DNA of 43,577 nt from an uncultured Mycoplasmatota bacterium (lineage in GTDB: Bacteria; Bacillota_I; Bacilli_A; RF39; UBA660), in the NCBI GenBank assembly GCA_945872435.1, contig CAMBYP010000006.1, forward strand, positions 1 through 43,577. The letters run 5' to 3'. Each line of letters opens with the position of its first letter. Positions within the stretch are counted from its first letter, which is position 1. The notes below the pieces were generated by a model, which worked only from the letters and a program-made list of their open reading frames with translations, ran no database searches and was not told where the DNA came from. The translations under genes and the position numbers were made by a program. This document shows positions 15,929-24,707 of this stretch, in pieces.

Positions 15929-16339
15929 CTATGCATCTAATATATCATGATAAATGGCATCTAAAGCTGCATTAATCATTTTTCTAACATCATCATCACT
16001 ATAATCTTTTGCAAGTTCAATTGCTTCATTAATTGCTACAACTGGAGGTGTCTCTGTATATTTTAATTCATAAATTCCCATACGTAAAATTGCTTGATCT
16101 GTATTTCCTAAACGATCAATCGTCCAATTTTTTAAATACTTATTAGCAAGTGCATCAATTTCATTTTGATAAGTTAATACTCCATACACAATCTCTTTTA
16201 CAAATTCATTCTCTATTTCACAATTTTCTTTCATAACATCTTCTAATTGATAAGATACTTTGTTCTTTTGATAAACATTAATTTGATATAAAATTGTCAT
16301 AATTTTTTTTCTTAATTCAGTTCTTGTTAGTTGTTCCAT
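15929..16339 (-). CDS. nusB: transcription antitermination factor NusB
   Basis: NusB binds boxA RNA with NusE (S10) and supports antitermination in rRNA operons. The 136-residue, all-helical protein has the family end region VAINEAIELAKDYSDDDVRKMINAALDAI. I chose the ATG at 16339 with AGGTGAG six bases upstream; a GTG at 16348 would start inside that ribosome binding site. The gene is followed by xseA after a short gap, the nusB-xseA-xseB order common in Firmicutes. Confidence 0.93.
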   Translation of the reverse strand: MEQLTRTELRKKIMTILYQINVYQKNKVSYQLEDVMKENCEIENEFVKEIVYGVLTYQNEIDALANKYLKNWTIDRLGNTDQAILRMGIYELKYTETPPVVAINEAIELAKDYSDDDVRKMINAALDAIYHDILDA

Positions 16340-16430
16340 AATTCTCACCTATTCCATTTTAACATAATTTAAAAAAAATAGAAATAATAAAAGAATCTCT
16401 ATTTCAATTTACTTTATATCTATGTAATTA

Positions 16431-16835
16431 TTATTTTAAACGTTGATTTAAAATTTCTCTCAAGTGTTCAATTCTGTCATAATTATCAGGTTTTGTAATA
16501 CTCATACTTATTTTAAAAGATTGATACATTTTAAACATTAAAATAAATACACTCAAAAAAGAGACAAAACAACCAAATAAATAAACATCAATTGCAACAA
16601 AATAAATCCCAAGTCCTAAAAAAATCAAGCAAATAATAATAGATAACATCAAACTTACTTTATTGTGCGTTTCTAATTCTAAAATTGAAATCTTAGATTT
16701 TAAATATTCAACTTGATCATCTTTTGATAATTTCATTTCATTCATTTTATCAATAATATTATTGTAAATAATTTCATTTTTATTTTTTTCATTTCCACGA
16801 ATTAAAATACTAACAGGTTCAAACTCCTTTTTCAT
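16431..16835 (-). CDS. small two-helix membrane protein
   Basis: I do not recognise this 134-residue protein. It has a charged cytoplasmic N-terminal segment (about 1-55) with coiled-coil character, two membrane helices (about 59-80 and 83-105) and a basic tail with DNYDRIEHLREILNQRLK. A GGGGGG run precedes the ATG. It lies between mutS and nusB, with a similar small membrane protein upstream. No motif suggests a function. Confidence 0.72.
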   Translation of the reverse strand: MKKEFEPVSILIRGNEKNKNEIIYNNIIDKMNEMKLSKDDQVEYLKSKISILELETHNKVSLMLSIIICLIFLGLGIYFVAIDVYLFGCFVSFLSVFILMFKMYQSFKISMSITKPDNYDRIEHLREILNQRLK

Positions 16836-16866
16836 GAAAATCCCCCCAATTGCTTTCTAGTATAAC

Positions 16867-16896
16867 AAAAAAAAGGAAAACTTCCAAGTGTTCTCC
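16867..16896 (-). terminator. terminator of the upstream membrane protein gene
   Basis: On the - strand GGAGAAC and GTTTTCC (one G-T pair) close an eight-base loop and are followed by TTTTTTTG. It lies 1 base past the stop region at 16898. Confidence 0.7.
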
Positions 16897-16897
16897 T

Positions 16898-17299
16898 CTA
16901 ATTTTCAATAAATTTTTCACCTTTTCCACGATAAAGTGCAACAATTGCGAAAATATTTAAATATAATATCATCGTTGCAAGAATAGCCCAGCCTAAAATA
17001 GGAACAATTAAGCATATCATCCATGTATATGGACAAGCATAAATCTCTGATCCAGGAACTTCTAATTTCTTAGACACAATTGTTAAAATTTGAAATTCAA
17101 ACACAGCAAACATAATCACTGCTGGAAAGAAACAACAAAGTACTCCAATCAACCAATAGTACCATTTTGCATACCATGCATCTTTAGAAAAAACATCACC
17201 TAATGTTAATGCAAGAACAATACTAAAAATGCCTGTTTCTCCTACTAATAATAAAATTAACCAAAACCACCATTTATCTCTTTTTAACATATCTTTCAT
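16898..17299 (-). CDS. multi-helix membrane protein of unknown function
   Basis: A 133-residue protein with about three long hydrophobic segments (about 11-32, 46-75, 91-125), rich in Trp (DKWWFW, DAWYAKWYYW) and aromatic residues near the membrane surface. Three cysteines occur in or near membrane segments. I cannot name a family. It is separated from mutS by about 46 bases and ends at its own terminator. Confidence 0.7.
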   Translation of the reverse strand: MKDMLKRDKWWFWLILLLVGETGIFSIVLALTLGDVFSKDAWYAKWYYWLIGVLCCFFPAVIMFAVFEFQILTIVSKKLEVPGSEIYACPYTWMICLIVPILGWAILATMILYLNIFAIVALYRGKGEKFIEN

Positions 17300-17345
17300 T
17301 TTATCACCTTATATCAAAAGTATACCACAAAATATAATACATATA

Positions 17346-19889
17346 CTACTTCTTTTTTTCTAACTCTTTTAATTCAAATAATGTTGTTAATGCTTCCATA
17401 GGAGTCATATTTAATGGTTCAATTTCTTTTAAACGTTTTGAAATTTCACTTTCTTGTTCTGTTTCAAATTCTAATGGTAATGTTTCTTGAATCACTCTCG
17501 TTGTTTTTTTATCATTTCCTTCATATAATTTTAAAATTTCACTAGCACGATGAATGAGGGTTTCTGGTAGATCTGCTAATTTTGCAACGTGTATTCCATA
17601 ACTTTTATCTACACTGCCTTCTTTAATCTTATGTAAAAATACTAAGTTACCATCTTCTTCATAAGCACTAACATGAATGTTTTTTAATTTTGGTAAAGTA
17701 GTTTCTAAATCAGTTAATTCATGATAATGAGTAGAAAATAATGTTTTAGCATGAATATGATTATGAATATATTCAATAATTGCTTGTGCAAGCGCCATAC
17801 CATCATATGTAGCAGTTCCTCTACCCAATTCATCAAATAAAATTAAACTTTTAGAAGTAGCATTACTAATCGCATGATTTGCTTCTTTCATTTCTACCAT
17901 AAATGTACTTTCTCCACTTACCAAATCATCACTCGCACCAATTCTAGTATATATTGCATCAAAGATTGGTAATATCGCTTTACTAGCAGGGACAAAACAA
18001 CCCATTTGAGCCATAATTACAGTAATAGCTAATTCTCTCATATAAGTAGATTTACCAGCCATATTAGGCCCTGTTATTAATTCTATATCCGTATTTTCAT
18101 CCATAACAATATCATTTGAAACAAATTCACCATCTAATACTTTTTCAACTACTGGATGACGATTATCACGTATTTCAACATACCTTTTATCCGTAATCAC
18201 TGGCCTTACATAATGATTCTCCTCTGTTACAGTTGCAAAAGCCTGTAATACATCTACATCACTAATCACACGAGCAATTTCTTGTAATCGAGGAATATAC
18301 TCTTTTACTTTATCTCTGATTTCAGTAAACAACTGATACTCTAGTTCAATAATTTCTTCTTCTGCATTTAATATCATAGCTTCTTTTTCTTTTAAAATTG
18401 GGCTAATATAACGTTCACAATTAGTAAGCGTTTGTTTTCGTTCATAACCATATTCATCTTTTACAAGACTTACTTGTCCTTTGGAAACTTCTATATAATA
18501 ACCAAACACACGATTATAACCAACTTTTAAATTTTTAATGCCCGTTCGTTCTCTTTCTTCCATCTCAAAACGAGCAACAAAATCTTTTCCACCTTTTCTC
18601 AGTTCTTTTAATTCGTCCAATTTACTAGAATAACCTTCTTTAATTAAATAACCTTCACGAACCGTCATTGGTGGATTTTCATAAATTGCTTTTTCTAGAA
18701 CTTGATATAATTCAGGAAGTGTTTCAATTGTCTCATTGTAATTCAAATCAGCTAATAAATCTTTAATTACTGGTAATACTGCCAAAGAAGTTTTTAGTTG
18801 CAATAAATCTCTTGCATTTGCACTACCAAATGCAATTCTACCACTGAGACGTTCTAAATCATATACTTCATACAAATTATGGCTTAAATCTTCTTTTTGA
18901 ATAAATTTTTCAAGCATAGTATCAATCATATTATAGCGTCTATTAATTTCTTCTTTATCAATTAAAGGATTTTCTATAAAATGTTTTAAACGACGTGATC
19001 CCATAGCTGTTTTTGTACGATCTAATAACCAAATTAAAGAATTATTTCTTTGATGTAAACGCAACGTCTCTGTTAACTCTAAATTTCTCTTTGTATGAAT
19101 ATCCATTCGTAAATATTTCTTTAATTCTCTTATCTGTACTCTTTGAAGATGTGAAAGACTACGTTTTTGTGTATCCGTCACATAAGTAAGTAAATGTTTT
19201 ACTGTCTCAATATAACGTGGATCAGACAAATCTTGATATAATTTTTCATATTCCACATAAGTTTCAATTGTGTCATAAATACTTACTGTAATATGAAATT
19301 GTGTTTGAAGCATATGAATTAATTTAGTATCTACTTTACTAGTAACAACTACTTCTTTTAGACCCAAACTAACAATTTCTCCAACGACTTTAGCAAGTTG
19401 ATGTTCTACTAAATAAACAAAAATTGCACCTGTAGTAATATCAGCATAACTAATTCCATAAGCATGCCCAAAATCAATGACATTTCCAATATAATTATTT
19501 TCTTTTTCATCTAGATTTTCAGTATCAATTACAGTTCCTGAAGTAATGACTTGAACAATTCCTCGCTTCACAATTCCTTTAGCAGATTTAGGATCTTCTA
19601 ACTGTTCACAAATTCCTACTTTATAACCTTTTTCAATTAGTTTTTCAATATAAATATTTGCTGCATGATGAGGAATTCCACACATTGGTATTCGTTCATC
19701 TAATCCGGCATTTTTACCTGTTAAAGTAAGTTCTAACTCGCGCGATACTAATTCTGCATCTTCAAAAAACATTTCATAAAAGTCTCCTAAACGAAAAAAT
19801 AAAATCAAATCACGATTTTGCTCTTTTAGTTCTATATATTGTTGCATCATTGGAGTTACTTTATTTTTATCTACTTCACACAACTTCAT
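17346..19889 (-). CDS. mutS: DNA mismatch repair protein MutS
   Basis: Recognises base mismatches and starts mismatch repair. The 847-residue protein is of full MutS1 length. It starts with the mismatch-binding domain carrying the Phe-Tyr-Glu wedge (residues 37-39 in LGDFYEMF), then connector, lever and clamp domains, and the ABC ATPase domain with GPNMAGKST, DELGRGTATYDG and STHYHEL. The C-terminal region carries the short tail ending in LFELKELEKKK. MutL is not adjacent in the window, unlike many Firmicutes where mutS-mutL pair. The ATG follows GGTGATG. Confidence 0.98.
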   Translation of the reverse strand: MKLCEVDKNKVTPMMQQYIELKEQNRDLILFFRLGDFYEMFFEDAELVSRELELTLTGKNAGLDERIPMCGIPHHAANIYIEKLIEKGYKVGICEQLEDPKSAKGIVKRGIVQVITSGTVIDTENLDEKENNYIGNVIDFGHAYGISYADITTGAIFVYLVEHQLAKVVGEIVSLGLKEVVVTSKVDTKLIHMLQTQFHITVSIYDTIETYVEYEKLYQDLSDPRYIETVKHLLTYVTDTQKRSLSHLQRVQIRELKKYLRMDIHTKRNLELTETLRLHQRNNSLIWLLDRTKTAMGSRRLKHFIENPLIDKEEINRRYNMIDTMLEKFIQKEDLSHNLYEVYDLERLSGRIAFGSANARDLLQLKTSLAVLPVIKDLLADLNYNETIETLPELYQVLEKAIYENPPMTVREGYLIKEGYSSKLDELKELRKGGKDFVARFEMEERERTGIKNLKVGYNRVFGYYIEVSKGQVSLVKDEYGYERKQTLTNCERYISPILKEKEAMILNAEEEIIELEYQLFTEIRDKVKEYIPRLQEIARVISDVDVLQAFATVTEENHYVRPVITDKRYVEIRDNRHPVVEKVLDGEFVSNDIVMDENTDIELITGPNMAGKSTYMRELAITVIMAQMGCFVPASKAILPIFDAIYTRIGASDDLVSGESTFMVEMKEANHAISNATSKSLILFDELGRGTATYDGMALAQAIIEYIHNHIHAKTLFSTHYHELTDLETTLPKLKNIHVSAYEEDGNLVFLHKIKEGSVDKSYGIHVAKLADLPETLIHRASEILKLYEGNDKKTTRVIQETLPLEFETEQESEISKRLKEIEPLNMTPMEALTTLFELKELEKKK

Positions 19890-19920
19890 ACTTCATCACC
19901 ACTTACTTATTTTAACATAA

Positions 19921-19964
19921 AAAATAGAAAAAAGCCCATATTTCCACAGCTTTTTTCTATTTTT
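19921..19964 (-). terminator. terminator of ylbL
   Basis: A 15-bp perfect stem (19921-19935 with 19949-19964), loop of about 13, followed on the - strand by TTTTTTATG. It overlaps the ylbL stop codon. Confidence 0.8.
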
Positions 19965-20967
19965 GTTTTTCTAAATATTTGATTGCATCATCAAAAGTTT
20001 TAACTTTTACAATTTTTATTTTATAATTTCTTTCTTCTTTTAATTTTTTAGCATCCTGGTAATTTTCACCTTCAGGAACAAAAAATATATCAGCTTTTGC
20101 TTTCTCTGCTCCCATTAACTTATAATGAATACCACCAATGCTTCCTATATTCCCATTTGTATCAATTGTCCCTGTGCCTACGATTTTTAATCCATTTGTC
20201 AAATCTTTATCAGTAAGTGATTGATAGATTGTAAGTGCTGTCATAAAACCTGCTGATGGTCCTGATTCACTTTTTTTAAAAGTAATTTCTATTTCAGGTT
20301 TTGTTTCTATTTCTCTTAAAAAAGATACAATTACACCTAACAGCTTTTTGCCATCTTGTTTTTGAACTGTCACGGGTACCGTCAAATGTTTATTATTACG
20401 TTTTACTTCCATTTGAATCGTATCACCAACATTTTTTTGGTTTACAATTTTCGTTAAATCATCTTTTGAAGTTAGAACTTTTCCATCTGCTTTTAAAAGT
20501 TCATCACCTACTTTCAGTTTCCAATCAATATTAGGATCAAGATAAGTAATATACATCATTTCTTTTTTTATTTTTACCTCTTTACCTGATTTACGATATG
20601 CAAGCAAAATAGCTTCTTGATTTGCTTCTTCTAGCATCAAATGATTTCTTAAATAAGTTGCTTCTTGATTTTCATTGATATCTTTTGTTTCTATTTTTTG
20701 TAAATCCCAATCAGGTATGATATAAGAAAGAATTGCTGTAATAAGACATCCACGATATTCAGATACATAAGCCAAGTTATAAGTTCCTTTTGTATTTATT
20801 TTTTCATCAATTTCAATTTTTTCTGAAATATCCATAATGCCACCTGGTGCTTCTACAACATAAGGAATTGGAAACATTAAAATTGCATAAATTACAAAAA
20901 AAAGAATTAATTCTAAATAATAATGACGTAAAAATTTTTTTATTTGTTCATATAATTTACTAAGCAT
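19957..20967 (-). CDS. ylbL: membrane-anchored PDZ-Lon protease (SepM/YlbL)
   Basis: Extracytoplasmic protease of the Lon_C superfamily; in streptococci SepM processes the competence pheromone. The 336-residue protein has an N-terminal membrane helix (about 17-37), a PDZ-like domain (about 135-205) and the Lon catalytic domain with Ser238 in SGPSAG and Lys283 in HYKLMGAEKAKA, the Ser-Lys dyad. AAGGAGGAG precedes the ATG. It diverges from ylbJ by 41 bases; ylbJ and ylbL are also neighbours in Bacillus. A role in competence signalling here is only a guess. Confidence 0.92.
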   Translation of the reverse strand: MLSKLYEQIKKFLRHYYLELILFFVIYAILMFPIPYVVEAPGGIMDISEKIEIDEKINTKGTYNLAYVSEYRGCLITAILSYIIPDWDLQKIETKDINENQEATYLRNHLMLEEANQEAILLAYRKSGKEVKIKKEMMYITYLDPNIDWKLKVGDELLKADGKVLTSKDDLTKIVNQKNVGDTIQMEVKRNNKHLTVPVTVQKQDGKKLLGVIVSFLREIETKPEIEITFKKSESGPSAGFMTALTIYQSLTDKDLTNGLKIVGTGTIDTNGNIGSIGGIHYKLMGAEKAKADIFFVPEGENYQDAKKLKEERNYKIKIVKVKTFDDAIKYLEKQK

Positions 20968-21008
20968 AATCTCCTCCTTAATAAGGGTATGAAAGAAAGG
21001 ATAAAAAC

Positions 21009-21983
21009 ATGTTTCAAAAAGTCATAAGTATGAGTATCATTACATTGTTATTAAGTATTGCTGTTTTCATATTAACGCAATCACAAGCAGTGATGTCTTC
21101 TGTTATTTTCTCATTTCAAATTTGGAAAAATAATATTTTTCCATCATTATTTCCTTTCTTCTTACTTTCTGAACTACTCATTCAATATGGTTTTGTTGAA
21201 TTTTTAGGAGAACTTTTAAAACCTTTGATGAACCGAGTATTCCGTATTTCAAATCATACTGCTTTTATTTTTGTTATGAGTATTATATCAGGATTTCCAT
21301 CAAATGCCAAATATACAAAAGCATTATTAGAAGAAAAAAAGATTAATGATCAAGAAGCAACTAAAATACTACTTTTTACGCATTTTTCAAATCCTGTATT
21401 TATTTTAGGTGCAGTTTCTATTTCTTTTTTAGGAAACAAAGAAATAGGAGGACTTATTTTAATTTGTCACTATTTGACAAATATTATTTTAGGTATTTTA
21501 TTTAGAAATTATCATCCAAGCCCTAAGACAAATTGCCATGTTTCTATTTTAAAAGCAATTCACCATTTAAATCAAAAAAGAATAAGTCAAAAAGAAAGTT
21601 TCCCAGTTATTTTTACTAATGCTTTGAATCATACAATTCAAACGTTGCTTTTTATTTTAGGTGTTACAACTTCTTTCTTAATTATTACCACTCTTTTAAA
21701 TCAGCAATTGCACCTTCCACCATTACAGCAAAGTATCTTGAATGGTTTTTTTGAAATGACTCAAGGATTAAAGTATATCAGTATGTTAAATATTCCATTA
21801 AAAATGAAAGGCGTTTTAACAGTCATGATTTTGTCATTTGGAGGATTTAGTGTACATATGCAACTAATTGGATTATTAAGTAAAACCAAAATAAAATATT
21901 TTCCTTATTTAACAGCACGTATTTTGCATGCCACAATTGGATCAATCATGTTTTTTTATTTATTTGAATTATGGATGCCCTAA
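21009..21983 (+). CDS. ylbJ: YlbJ/SpoVV-type sporulation membrane transporter
   Basis: In Bacillus subtilis YlbJ (SpoVV) is needed for dipicolinic acid transport into the forespore. The 324-residue protein has about eight hydrophobic segments and two Gate-type repeats; SGFPSNAKYTKALLEEKKI and LFTHFSNPVFILGAV (about 93-140) match the family. AAAGGA precedes the ATG. The start-to-start distance from divergent ylbL is only 41 bases. With SpoIVB and SpoIIM in the window this supports a sporulating organism. The DPA substrate is inferred from family knowledge. Confidence 0.9.
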   Translation: MFQKVISMSIITLLLSIAVFILTQSQAVMSSVIFSFQIWKNNIFPSLFPFFLLSELLIQYGFVEFLGELLKPLMNRVFRISNHTAFIFVMSIISGFPSNAKYTKALLEEKKINDQEATKILLFTHFSNPVFILGAVSISFLGNKEIGGLILICHYLTNIILGILFRNYHPSPKTNCHVSILKAIHHLNQKRISQKESFPVIFTNALNHTIQTLLFILGVTTSFLIITTLLNQQLHLPPLQQSILNGFFEMTQGLKYISMLNIPLKMKGVLTVMILSFGGFSVHMQLIGLLSKTKIKYFPYLTARILHATIGSIMFFYLFELWMP

Positions 21984-21989
21984 TGAACA

Positions 21990-22376
21990 TTAGTTATTAA
22001 ATCTTAAAAGATAACCATCGGGATCTTGTATTAAAAATTCTTTATCCTCATATATGGTATCATTTGCCTGATATTTGTTTACCATAAATTCTTTGAAAAA
22101 AATTACATTTTTTTGTTTTAAAATCATATAAAATTGATCAATATTAGAAACACTCATACTGATATTAATGCCTCGCCCAAATGGATATTCTAATTTTCCA
22201 GTATTCCAATGCTGATTAATTTGTTCAATCATAATTTGATTATTTTCTAATTGTAAAAAAGCAAAATAATCATCTTTTCTTTCATATACAACATGAAAAC
22301 CAAGTAATTGATAAAATTTTTTGCTTTTTTCAAAATCCGTCACGCTTAGTTCTGGAATTAAACTATTATATTTCAT
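21990..22376 (-). CDS. VOC-family protein, bleomycin-resistance/glyoxalase type
   Basis: A vicinal-oxygen-chelate fold protein of 128 residues with two beta-alpha-beta3 modules. The start LIPELSVTDFEKSKKFYQLLGF and the end IQDPDGYLLRFN match the bleomycin-binding subgroup. In such proteins the role may be drug binding rather than catalysis, and metal ligands are not clear here. It is convergent with ylbJ (six bases between the stops) and has AAGGAG before its ATG. Substrate not known. Confidence 0.87.
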   Translation of the reverse strand: MKYNSLIPELSVTDFEKSKKFYQLLGFHVVYERKDDYFAFLQLENNQIMIEQINQHWNTGKLEYPFGRGINISMSVSNIDQFYMILKQKNVIFFKEFMVNKYQANDTIYEDKEFLIQDPDGYLLRFNN

Positions 22377-22406
22377 ATACTGTTTTTCTCCTTCACTTAA
22401 AATAGT

Positions 22407-22434
22407 AAAAAGGTATTAAATTTAATACCTTTTT
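22407..22434 (-). terminator. terminator of the pilin operon
   Basis: A perfect 28-bp palindrome (AAAAAGGTATTAAA with its complement), flanked by A and T runs, directly after the stop of the pilin-fusion gene. Confidence 0.85.
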
Positions 22435-22438
22435 TGTT

Positions 22439-24031
22439 TTAATTTTGAATACTGATTAAAGTAATTCTAGCATATCCATTGCCTTCATTTCCTAAGGTTT
22501 CAACACCTGTTCTTGCATTTGGCATAAGATGACCACCATCAATCATTTTCCCATTAGTAAAAACTTTGCCTGAAAAATGATTAGGGCTTCCACTTGCCGC
22601 ACCACTACTATTTACCGAATTACAACCCGTATAACCAGATATAAAGGATGATCCTCCACCAGCACCAGCATGCCATGCAGATCCACCACCGCCGTAGTAG
22701 CCTCCGCCGCCACCAGCACCAACATGGCTCGTATCACCAGGACCAACTCCCCCAGTTCCACCAATTCCAAATTTACCTGCTGATCCAGAAGTAGCACTGC
22801 TTCCAATTCTTCCTCCAGCTGTTTGTGTACCACCATAACCAACATAATCACCGGTTATTACTGACATATGAGCTGAACCAGTTCCACCTGTTAAAGTGCC
22901 ACCTACTCCACCTTGGGCATTTTCGGCATTAGAAGTAACTCCGCCACCACCAGCAGCGACCATAATACGATTCTTTAATCCTGTTACATCATTCCATGCT
23001 CCACCAGATAAGCGAACATCTGTCGCTCCTCCACCTTTTTTATTAGAAACAGAAGAAGATCCTCCACCATTAAAAGTAGAATTTTCCTGACCAACATAAA
23101 CATATAATTTTTCACCTTTATTTAATACAATATTCCCAGAAGTATAGGCTCCATTACCACCGCCTTCGGCATCTCCACTACCGCCTTCGGCACCCCATAA
23201 TTCAATTTGATAAGTTCCCTTATAAGGTGCTTGAAAAACTTGTGCGGAATTAACATAATCAAAATCATATGTTTTTTGTTTTACTGTTACATTTCTAGTT
23301 CTAGTATAAGTTTTACCGCTATAAGTAACTTTATAAGTCAAAGTATAAGTCCCCTCTGATTTACCAACAGTTCCTGAAACAGTAACACCATCTGTTCTTT
23401 GTGTTGAACTAGAATCTAACCAAAAATAACCCGGCTCTTGATATGGAGTATCAGTAGAAATCACCATATTTTGAGAACCTTTCAAATATAAAATATTATC
23501 TGAAGCATTACCAAAAACTAAATCATTAAAAGAGGTTTCATAACTATTATATTGATAAACAATATTAATTCCGTAATCTCCTTTCACTAATTTATGAGTA
23601 ATTGGTATTTTAATTTTAATGATAGAGTCATTTTTAATACCTCCACCTGTTGTAATTACTTGCTCATTCGATACATCGATCATTCCAAAATAACTACCTT
23701 CTAATAACTTTAAGGCAAAAATACCATATCTAAAATAATGATTTGTAGTATCTAAAGTCAATCTTTTTGTTGTCGCATCATCATAAAAGAAATCTAAACA
23801 ATTTTTACCACAATTTGTAGCTAAAACTAATTTTTTATTTTCTAAATCATCTTCTAATTCTCGAACCATTAATGCTTGTTTTTGTAAAAGTTCTGTTTTT
23901 AATCTAGAATCTACTGCTAAATTTTTTAAAGAATAAAGTAAATTAAATAGAAAATAGGCAACAATCATCGCTAGTGCGAAAGAAACCACTAACTCAACAA
24001 CCGTAAACCCTTTATTATTCTGTTTCAACAT
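22439..24031 (-). CDS. pseudopilin fused to an Ig-like and a glycine-rich (ALK-type) domain
   Basis: This 530-residue protein starts with a type IV pilin leader, KGFTVVEL (residues 7-14, cleavage after Gly8, Glu13 conserved), and a hydrophobic helix to about 36. A ComGF/PulJ-like domain with two Cys (about 74-78) follows to about 165. Then comes an Ig-like domain of the DUF5011 kind (about 185-252; GTYTLTYKVTYSGKTYTR) and a long glycine-rich domain (about 258-525) with IELWGAEGG, GGGATDVRL, IMVAAGGGG and YGGGGSAWHAGAGGGSSF, as in the ALK/LTK-type glycine-rich family. I chose the ATG at 24031 after TTTGGAGG. It starts one base past the previous pilin gene. It could be a pilus tip adhesin. Confidence 0.88.
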   Translation of the reverse strand: MLKQNNKGFTVVELVVSFALAMIVAYFLFNLLYSLKNLAVDSRLKTELLQKQALMVRELEDDLENKKLVLATNCGKNCLDFFYDDATTKRLTLDTTNHYFRYGIFALKLLEGSYFGMIDVSNEQVITTGGGIKNDSIIKIKIPITHKLVKGDYGINIVYQYNSYETSFNDLVFGNASDNILYLKGSQNMVISTDTPYQEPGYFWLDSSSTQRTDGVTVSGTVGKSEGTYTLTYKVTYSGKTYTRTRNVTVKQKTYDFDYVNSAQVFQAPYKGTYQIELWGAEGGSGDAEGGGNGAYTSGNIVLNKGEKLYVYVGQENSTFNGGGSSSVSNKKGGGATDVRLSGGAWNDVTGLKNRIMVAAGGGGVTSNAENAQGGVGGTLTGGTGSAHMSVITGDYVGYGGTQTAGGRIGSSATSGSAGKFGIGGTGGVGPGDTSHVGAGGGGGYYGGGGSAWHAGAGGGSSFISGYTGCNSVNSSGAASGSPNHFSGKVFTNGKMIDGGHLMPNARTGVETLGNEGNGYARITLISIQN

Positions 24032-24032
24032 A

Positions 24033-24596
24033 TTATATGCCTCCAAATCCAGTAACTTTTATTGATGCATAAGTACCATCTTTAAATTCTACTATCAGTC
24101 GATAACGATTGACATCTTTATCATATTTTATTTTTTTGATATAATCTCTAGTTTCACGATTAATATCAGTACCATTTTTAGAGTTATTCATATATGTAGT
24201 ACTATCTAAATAATGTAATAAAAAAGATAAATCTTCAAATGTAAAATAAACATGTTCAATATTTAAAATATCTTTTAAACGAGCACAATAATTTGGCTCA
24301 TCTAATAATTGTCCTGGACAAGTAGAAAGATCTAAATAATATTTTTTTTCACATCCTGATTGTCCTTCACATTCTTTTTTTAATGCATCAACAAGTGTAG
24401 CATAACTAGCCTCTTTAATATAAGTTGAAAAATTACTAGCTGCATACATTCCTGTAACAGTATTATATTTAAAACTATCATCAAATCCTTTTTTTATGGA
24501 ACGAAATTGAACAAATAGAAAAACCAGTGTCGTTAGAATAAACACTGATACTAATAACGTTTCTACCAAAATAAACCCCTTATTATTTTTTTGCAT
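24033..24596 (-). CDS. type IV pilin-like protein (minor pseudopilin)
   Basis: 187 residues opening with MQKNNKGFILVETLLVSV, a class III pilin leader: cleavage after Gly7, Phe at +1 and Glu at +5 (Glu12), then a membrane helix to about 30. The rest is a soluble head with four cysteines (near residues 110-126 of the coding frame: ECEGQSGCEKKYYLDLSTCPG and a later Cys), which may form two disulfides outside the cell. AAAGGAG precedes the ATG. It is co-transcribed with the pilin fusion gene. PulI/ComGE-like minor pilins are the nearest analogues, though size and head are not diagnostic. Confidence 0.85.
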   Translation of the reverse strand: MQKNNKGFILVETLLVSVFILTTLVFLFVQFRSIKKGFDDSFKYNTVTGMYAASNFSTYIKEASYATLVDALKKECEGQSGCEKKYYLDLSTCPGQLLDEPNYCARLKDILNIEHVYFTFEDLSFLLHYLDSTTYMNNSKNGTDINRETRDYIKKIKYDKDVNRYRLIVEFKDGTYASIKVTGFGGI

Positions 24597-24614
24597 AACA
24601 TAGCTCCTTTATTA

Positions 24615-24643
24615 TTGTTATTTTTCTATTTCTATTATATAAT
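24615..24643 (+). promoter_or_regulatory. promoter of the pilus ATPase gene
   Basis: TTGTTA (24615-24620) and TATAAT (24638-24643) on + are 17 bases apart. It lies in the divergent gap with the pilin genes. Confidence 0.65.
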
Positions 24644-24707
24644 ATATTTAGGCTAAATGCTAGTCATTGAAATAAAAAAAGAATTGAAAAGAAATGAGGT
24701 TGACAAA

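Noticed and set aside
22660-22760. GC-rich GGT/GGC-type repeats as a microsatellite or foreign insert
   Set aside because: The higher GC follows from glycine codons in one continuous coding frame; no repeat unit of constant length is seen.
22612-23090. Pro- and Val/Leu-rich open frames on both strands over the glycine-rich pilin domain
   Set aside because: They are shadows of glycine codons (GGN) read in other frames; there is no ribosome binding site for them.
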